19,132 bases of DNA, taken from positions 1 through 19,132 of the forward strand of contig JBDUDX010000096.1 in the NCBI GenBank assembly GCA_040002735.1. Direction: 5' to 3'. This DNA comes from JADGOV01 sp040002735 (lineage in GTDB: Bacteria; Actinomycetota; Actinomycetes; JADGOV01). A program made the translations under genes and the position numbers. Below the pieces are notes generated by a model. It ran no database searches and was not told where the DNA came from. It was given only the letters and a program-made list of their open reading frames with translations. This document shows positions 14,754 to 19,132 of this stretch, in pieces; position 1 is the stretch's first letter, and every line of letters begins with the position of its first letter.

Positions 14754-15230
14754 GTGGACGCCATTGTGCTGCTGAAAGAGGATCACAAGACGGTGGAGAA
14801 GCTGTTTCGGCAGTACGAAAAGGCGGCTGACGACGCCTATGAGGACAAGCATCAGCTCGTTCAGGAGATTATCGCCGAGCTCTCGGTACACGCCCACATC
14901 GAGGAGCAGATCTTCTATCCGGAGGCTCGGGAGCAGGCCCCGGACACCGGGGACCACGTACTGGAAAGCCTGGAGGAGCACCACATCGTCAAGTGGGTGC
15001 TGTCGGAGTTGCACGGCATGGACCCGCGGGACGAGCGGTACGACGCCAAGGTCTCGGTGCTGATGGAGAACGTTCGCCACCACGTCGAGGAAGAAGAGCA
15101 GGAGTGGTTCCCCGAGGTCCGCAAGGCATTCGGTCGGAAGAAGTTGCAGGAGATCGGCGAACGGCTGGCCGCTGCCAAGGAGACCGCGCCGCGCGACCCG
15201 CAGCCCAAGGCACCCGACGAGCCGCAGTAG
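14754..15230 (+). CDS. Hemerythrin HHE-domain protein
   Basis: 158 aa from GTG, with a GGAGG ribosome binding site at 14742-14746. The four-helix domain (residues 1-130) carries the di-iron ligands: H11 (KEDHKTVE), the HAHIEEQIFYPE motif at 46-57, the H76-H77 pair (LEEHHIVKW) and RHHVEEEEQEWFPE (109-121). Such proteins bind O2 or sense oxygen or nitrosative stress in bacteria. The C-terminal 30 residues are charged, Pro-rich and unstructured. The gene stands alone, converging with the ROK kinase gene 40 bases downstream. Confidence 0.92.
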   Translation: MDAIVLLKEDHKTVEKLFRQYEKAADDAYEDKHQLVQEIIAELSVHAHIEEQIFYPEAREQAPDTGDHVLESLEEHHIVKWVLSELHGMDPRDERYDAKVSVLMENVRHHVEEEEQEWFPEVRKAFGRKKLQEIGERLAAAKETAPRDPQPKAPDEPQ

Positions 15231-15270
15231 TACCGCCCTTCGGTTGCCGCCCGGGCAGGTCGCCGCTCGA

Positions 15271-16335
15271 TCAGACCTTCAACGTCTCCCGGGCGGCGAT
15301 CGCGGCTCCGCGGGCTCCCGCCATGTCCCGGTCCGGGACCAGCGAGAAGTGGGCGAGCGAACCCTGCTCCTCGCGGAGCGTGGTGTGCTCCCGGATCGTC
15401 GCCAAGAACCACTCACGAAATTCCGGCTCGGTCTCCACGACTCCGCCACCGACGAAGTAGGCGTCCGGGTCGGTGAAGTTGGCGGCGATGGTGAACAGCC
15501 GACCGATAGCCATCGCCTGTTGGGTGAAGATCTCCCGAGCCAGCGGATCGCCCCGTTCGCCATAGCCGCGGACGGCTTTGGCCGCAGCCGAGAGTTCCAT
15601 CCCGGCGAGCGGGTGCTCAGGAAACCGGGTCAGCCAGTACGGCAGCAGGTTCTTCGCAATTCCGGTCAGCGAAGCCACGCTCTCCGCATCGCCGACGGAC
15701 CCGCAGTTGCACTCCGGCACCGGCTGGTCCTGCGCGAGCAGCCCGGCCATCGGGACATGGACATGACCCAACTCGCCGGCCATGCCGGCCGCACCCCGGA
15801 CCACCGCGCCGGACTCGATCACCCCGCCGCCGAGGCCGGTTCCTACGATCGCCGAAACCGACGAGCGCTGAGCGGCTGCTGGGCCGTACAGCCGATGGTG
15901 GGCATAGAGCGCCGCCGCGTTTCCGTCGTTGTTGTAGACCACAGGGAGGCCGAGCTGCGCTTCCAAAGCTCCGCGGAAGTCGAAGCCGCGCCAAGCGGGT
16001 GCGGAGAAGTTGGTGGCCCCGCGGGAGGAGATGACGCCGTACGGGCTGGCCGGCCCTGGTGTATCCAGGCCCACGGCTCGGACCGCGGCTCGAGGAGTCT
16101 CGGTCAGTTCCAGCACATTATTCAGCGCCTCGACCAACGCTTGGACCGCGACGTCCGGGCCGTCCAGGACGTGACTCGGTGTCTCGACCAACCGGTCCAC
16201 GAGAAAGCGGCCGCCACTGTCGTACCCGGTGGTGTCCAGCCCTCCGGCGGCGGTCGTACCGGCGTCCAGGACGGTGGCGTTGATGCTGGTGCCCCCGTTG
16301 TCCAGGCCTACGACGACTCGCGGCGTACCGTTCAT
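15271..16335 (-). CDS. ROK-family sugar kinase
   Basis: 354 aa from ATG 16335, preceded by AGGAGG 7-8 bases upstream. The phosphate-1 motif is GLDNGGTSINATVLD (10-24), the catalytic base is D137 in YNNDGNAAAL, and the adenosine loop is GTGLGGG (165-171). There is no N-terminal helix-turn-helix, so it is a kinase, probably of glucose, N-acetylglucosamine or a related sugar, and not a repressor. The zinc site is unusual. The ROK signature histidine is present (H191 in AGELGH), but the CxCGxxGC motif reads CNCGSVGD (209-216), with Asp in place of the third cysteine. The gene may share a transcript with the enoyl-CoA hydratase gene upstream (gap 49 bases). Confidence 0.9.
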   Translation of the reverse strand: MNGTPRVVVGLDNGGTSINATVLDAGTTAAGGLDTTGYDSGGRFLVDRLVETPSHVLDGPDVAVQALVEALNNVLELTETPRAAVRAVGLDTPGPASPYGVISSRGATNFSAPAWRGFDFRGALEAQLGLPVVYNNDGNAAALYAHHRLYGPAAAQRSSVSAIVGTGLGGGVIESGAVVRGAAGMAGELGHVHVPMAGLLAQDQPVPECNCGSVGDAESVASLTGIAKNLLPYWLTRFPEHPLAGMELSAAAKAVRGYGERGDPLAREIFTQQAMAIGRLFTIAANFTDPDAYFVGGGVVETEPEFREWFLATIREHTTLREEQGSLAHFSLVPDRDMAGARGAAIAARETLKV

Positions 16336-16384
16336 GGCTGTTGCCTCCTGGTGACGGGTGATGCCCGAGCGGCGGGGATCTGGA

Positions 16385-17191
16385 CTAGCGACCCGTGAAG
16401 ACGGGCTGCTGCTTGGCGAGGAATGCGGTGGTAGCGCTCCGGTGGTCGGCGGTGGCCCCGCACCGAGCCTGCAATTGTGCCTCGCGTTCCAGCGCGGCGG
16501 GGAGATCACAGGTCGCGGCGTAGTGCAGCGCTTCCTTGACCGCGGCGTAGGCCGCCGTCGGTCCGTTCGCCAGTCGGGTGGCCAACTCGACGACGTTGAC
16601 CAGCAGGGCGTGACCCGGTACGACCGCATTGATGAGGCCCATCTCGAGCGCTTGGGAGGCGCTGAACGGGTCCGCGAGCATCAGCAGCGCGCTCGCCCGG
16701 CCGTACCCGACGAGGCGTGGCAGCGTCCAGGACACTCCGGTGTCCGGCCCAAGGCCGACGTGGGAGAACGCGAGCAGAAAAGCGGCGTCATCAGCCGCGA
16801 ACCGGAAGTCCGCGGCGAAGGCGAGTGCGGCCCCGGCGCCCGCGGCCACGCCGTTGACTGCCGCGATGACTGGTTTGGGCATGGTGGCGATGGTCAGCGC
16901 CAACGGATTGAAGTGTTCGCGGACGGTGGCGTCCAGGCTGGGGTCGTGCGCTTCCAGCAGTGCCGCGTGCTCCCGCAGGTCCTGGCCGACGCAGAAGGCT
17001 CGCCCGGAGCCGCTGAGGATCACGGCCCGTACCTCCTCGTCGGATCCGGCTTCGATCAAGGCTTCGAGCAGTGCCTCCTTCATCGCCACGTTCATCGCAT
17101 TCAGCACCTCCGGCCGCGACAGGGTGATGGTTGCGACGCCACCGTCGAGGTCATAGCGGACCGTCGGCTCGGTCGGGGCGGCTGCAGGCAT
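16385..17191 (-). CDS. Enoyl-CoA hydratase/isomerase, PaaG-like
   Basis: 268 aa from ATG 17191. It has a crotonase fold with oxyanion-hole segments at GRAFCVGQDL (63-72) and AAVNGVAAGAGAAL (110-123). The region AFSHVGLGPDTGVSWTLPRL carries D150 in the GLxPDxG position of PaaG-type isomerases and lacks the paired glutamates of classical enoyl-CoA hydratases. This favours isomerisation of an acyl-CoA double bond or epoxide (as in phenylacetate degradation), but no paa genes are nearby and the substrate is unknown. Longer in-frame starts extend far into the intergenic region without family support. Confidence 0.9.
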   Translation of the reverse strand: MPAAAPTEPTVRYDLDGGVATITLSRPEVLNAMNVAMKEALLEALIEAGSDEEVRAVILSGSGRAFCVGQDLREHAALLEAHDPSLDATVREHFNPLALTIATMPKPVIAAVNGVAAGAGAALAFAADFRFAADDAAFLLAFSHVGLGPDTGVSWTLPRLVGYGRASALLMLADPFSASQALEMGLINAVVPGHALLVNVVELATRLANGPTAAYAAVKEALHYAATCDLPAALEREAQLQARCGATADHRSATTAFLAKQQPVFTGR

Positions 17192-17335
17192 GGCTTCGGG
17201 GGTCCCTTCGGTGGAAGCTGTCTGACGGCCCCAGGATCGCGGATGCTTACGTGGTGTTTCCAGTGGGGGACAACGGATGGGGTTCGCGGCAGCGTAGTGG
17301 CGCCGGCCGACGCGGGGGCCCGCAGTCGGCCCTAT

Positions 17336-17365
17336 TTCGGTTTCACCGGGTTGAGCAGCGATAAT
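17336..17365 (+). promoter_or_regulatory. Candidate promoter of the DUF3117 gene
   Basis: The 241-base gap between the divergent starts at 17191 and 17433 holds no gene. A good -10, GATAAT (17360-17365), is preceded by TTCGGT (17336-17341) with an 18-base spacer. The predicted leader is about 60 bases and contains a small GTCCG/CGGAC inverted repeat around 17385-17400. Confidence 0.45.
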
Positions 17366-17432
17366 CACTACGACCGGGCTACCGTCCGATTCTCCGGACC
17401 GGCAGCGTGCAGACGTGTGGAAGGGGAGTCTC

Positions 17433-17600
17433 ATGGCGGCCATGAAGCCGCGGACGGGCGACGGTCCGATGGAGGTCACCAAGGAGGGCCGCGGCATCGT
17501 CATGCGCGTTCCGTTGGAAGGCGGCGGGCGGCTGGTGGTCGAGTTGACGCCCGACGAGGCGACCACACTCAGTGACGCGCTAAAGAACGCGGGGGGCTGA
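17433..17600 (+). CDS. DUF3117-domain small protein (Rv1211-like)
   Basis: 55 aa: MAAMKPRTGDGPMEVTKEGR, then IVMRVPLEGGGRLVVELTPD and a short helix. This is an almost textbook DUF3117 sequence, a very conserved small protein of actinomycetes with no known function. The ATG at 17433 is the family start and has a purine-rich GGAAGGGGAG ribosome binding site ending a few bases upstream; an ATG at 17415 would add six residues that the family lacks. In M. tuberculosis the equivalent (Rv1211) also follows tagA. Here about 2.8 kb with three other genes lies between. Confidence 0.9.
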   Translation: MAAMKPRTGDGPMEVTKEGRGIVMRVPLEGGGRLVVELTPDEATTLSDALKNAGG

Positions 17601-17603
17601 CGG

Positions 17604-19132
17604 CTGGCGCCCCGAACCGCCGGTACGAGGTCCCGCAAGGCGGCGGTCCCGACCGGTGTTCCTGTTGCGCTGCGATCGCTGGCTAATGCCCGCGAATCCG
17701 CGTTCGATGCTGTGGTCCTACCGGTCCTGGCTGCTGAGACCGCAAGCCTGTCGTCCGCGTTCTTGGACCGCCTCGGGCTCGACGTTGGGGTCGATCTGGC
17801 GGAGTTGCTCGCCGCCCAGACGTTCGCCGCCGAGCCCGGGGACACACTGGTCTGGCCGCTGGCGACCGCCGCACCGCGCCTGCTGGTGATTGTCGGTGCG
17901 GGTCAGGGCGATGCCGTCGGATGGCGTAAAGCCGGCGCGGCGACCGCCCGCCGGGTAGCGGATTGTGCGGTAGTCGGGCTAGCCGCCGAGGCGATCCTCG
18001 GGGACGACGCGCTGACCGCGCTGACCGAGGGACTGGTGCTGGCGTCCTACCGGTTCCGGGCGGACGGAGCGGCTCCCAAGGGTCCCAAGGTCCAGCGTTT
18101 CGAACTGTTGGGCGATGACGATCCGTCTCGTCAGGCGGTGCTGAACCGAGCGCTCGCCGGAACACGCGCGACGCTGCGGGCGAGAGACCTGACGAATACC
18201 CCGTCGATGCTCAAAACCCCGCAGTGGCTGGCCGACCAAGCAGCGGTACTCGCCGGCCCCGCGGGCCTGAAGGTCCGGGTACGCGACGAGCAGGCGTTGG
18301 CCGCTGACGGCTTCGGTGGCATCCTCGCGGTGGGCCGCGGCTCCACCCGGCCGCCGCGGCTCATCGAGCTCAGCTACACCCCGAAGGGCGCCACCCGGCA
18401 CGTGGTGCTCATCGGCAAGGGCATCACGTTCGACTCCGGGGGGCTGTCGTTGAAGCCGAACGACAGCATGGTGTCGATGAAAACCGACATGGCGGGCGGC
18501 GCCGCGGTAATTGCCGTGATGGCCGAGTTGGCCGCCAGTGAGGTGGCCGTCCGGGTCACCGGGCTGGTGCCGGCGGCGGAGAACCTTCCGTCGGGCACCG
18601 CGCAGCGGCCCGGTGATGTGATCCGGCACTACGGCGGACGTACCTCCGAGGTGCTCAACACCGACGCCGAGGGACGGCTGGTACTCGCGGACGCGTTGGC
18701 CTACGCCGACGCCCGGCTCGAGCCCGATGTGATAGTCGATATCGCGACCCTCACCGGCGCGGCGCCGCTGGGGTTGGGACGTCGACATGGTGCGCTGTAC
18801 GCCACCAGCGATGCGTTGGCGGCGGGGTTGGCCGCCGCCGCCAGCCAGACCGGTGAGCGGTTGTGGCGGATGCCGCTCGTCTCGGATTATCGGTTCGCGA
18901 TCGACTCCCGCATCGCCGACGTCGCGAATACCGCGACTGACCATAAGATCTCCGGCGGGTCCATTCTCGCCGCGCTGTTCCTGCAGGAGTTCACCGGCGG
19001 CCGGACGTGGGCGCACCTCGACGTGGCCGGACCGGCCCGGGCCGATGGCGACGAGGACGAGATCACGAAGGGCGCGACCGGTTTCGGTGCCCGGCTCCTG
19101 CTGCGCTGGCTCCAAGACCAGCGCTGGCTCCA
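17604..19132 (+). CDS. pepA: Leucyl aminopeptidase (M17), 3' end outside window
   Basis: Cytosolic di-metal aminopeptidase that releases N-terminal residues, notably leucine. The N-terminal alpha/beta domain is followed by the catalytic domain with IGKGITFDSGGLSLKP (from 18411), SMKTDMAGGAA and the M17 signature NTDAEGRL (18658-18681). These supply the usual Lys, Asp and Glu metal ligands. The frame stays open to the window end, where GFGARLLLRWL shows only a few residues are missing. The start is unclear: the frame is closed upstream by the DUF3117 stop at 17598-17600, and the first ordinary start codon is GTG 17712, inside the first conserved strand (FDAVVLPV). CTG at 17604 or 17670 are alternatives; 17604 is used here as the outer limit. 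Confidence 0.88.
   Translation, partial: MAPRTAGTRSRKAAVPTGVPVALRSLANARESAFDAVVLPVLAAETASLSSAFLDRLGLDVGVDLAELLAAQTFAAEPGDTLVWPLATAAPRLLVIVGAGQGDAVGWRKAGAATARRVADCAVVGLAAEAILGDDALTALTEGLVLASYRFRADGAAPKGPKVQRFELLGDDDPSRQAVLNRALAGTRATLRARDLTNTPSMLKTPQWLADQAAVLAGPAGLKVRVRDEQALAADGFGGILAVGRGSTRPPRLIELSYTPKGATRHVVLIGKGITFDSGGLSLKPNDSMVSMKTDMAGGAAVIAVMAELAASEVAVRVTGLVPAAENLPSGTAQRPGDVIRHYGGRTSEVLNTDAEGRLVLADALAYADARLEPDVIVDIATLTGAAPLGLGRRHGALYATSDALAAGLAAAASQTGERLWRMPLVSDYRFAIDSRIADVANTATDHKISGGSILAALFLQEFTGGRTWAHLDVAGPARADGDEDEITKGATGFGARLLLRWLQDQRWL

Noticed and set aside
15248..15258. GCCCGGGC palindrome between convergent hemerythrin and ROK genes as a terminator
   Set aside because: The stem is short, with no loop of proper size and no T-run. 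Such palindromes are common by chance at this GC content.
15244..16398. Plus-strand open frame of 384 codons across the ROK kinase gene
   Set aside because: The opposite strand shows all ROK motifs and a good ribosome binding site. The plus-strand product has no recognisable motif and results from high GC content.
16358..17575. Plus-strand open frame of 405 codons over the enoyl-CoA hydratase gene and the DUF3117 start
   Set aside because: It overlaps two well-supported genes in other frames, and its composition is that of a high-GC shadow frame.
17979..19115. Long minus-strand open frame of 378 codons opposite the leucyl aminopeptidase
   Set aside because: It is the antisense shadow of a clearly conserved M17 peptidase. 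Its translation is Arg/Gly/His-rich low-complexity text with no family phrases.

Overview
The window is high-GC DNA with strong G/C preference at third codon positions, dense gene packing and frequent GTG starts. Gene content and order point to an actinomycete (Actinomycetota). The run dapE, LOG-family protein, DivIVA-domain protein, tag and DUF3117 gene recalls the Mycobacterium tuberculosis Rv1202-Rv1211 neighbourhood, without folP2 and gpgS. The ferredoxin-dapC pair matches another conserved actinobacterial pair. I cannot name the genus.

Layout. 1-2590: a secreted DUF4397 protein cut by the window edge (minus), an anchored protein with a Ser/Pro/Ala linker, a flavin-reductase-like protein, and the C-terminal remnant of a VanW-family gene. 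2607-4344: a second-type cysteinyl-tRNA synthetase (minus) and a small divergent proline/arginine-rich protein. 4426-5182: an intact VapBC toxin-antitoxin module behind a perfect palindromic operator. 5238-6893: pgi. 6894-8188 is a decaying strip holding a 12-bp inverted repeat, a second VapB with a VapC broken by an in-frame TAG, and a GNAT gene broken by a frameshift and an internal inversion. 8185-8913: an intact cg3035/Rv0428c-type GNAT. 9002-13190: a ferredoxin-dapC-dapD-dapE-LOG operon on the plus strand. 13251-14666: an overlapping DivIVA-domain, SRPBCC and 3-methyladenine glycosylase cluster. 14754-17191: a hemerythrin protein (plus), then a ROK sugar kinase and a PaaG-type enoyl-CoA hydratase/isomerase (minus). 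17433-19132: a DUF3117 protein and a leucyl aminopeptidase running off the end.

How the genes work together. dapC, dapD and dapE are consecutive steps of the succinylase branch of diaminopimelate/lysine synthesis (transamination, N-succinylation, desuccinylation). They are transcribed together behind a 7Fe ferredoxin gene. Pgi and the ROK kinase belong to sugar-phosphate metabolism. Tag repairs alkylated DNA. The VapBC modules are probably selfish or stress-response elements.

The most striking observation is the GNAT pseudogene at 7746-8188. Its N-terminal half and its last 14 residues read on the minus strand, while the conserved segment between them reads on the plus strand. Other points are the VanW remnant, the nonsense-killed VapC, the apparent lack of an ordinary start codon for dapC and for the aminopeptidase, a ROK kinase lacking the third zinc cysteine, and an E. 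coli-like DapD. I found no tRNA, rRNA, CRISPR array or intact insertion sequence. No stretch longer than 300 bases is without a gene or gene remnant.
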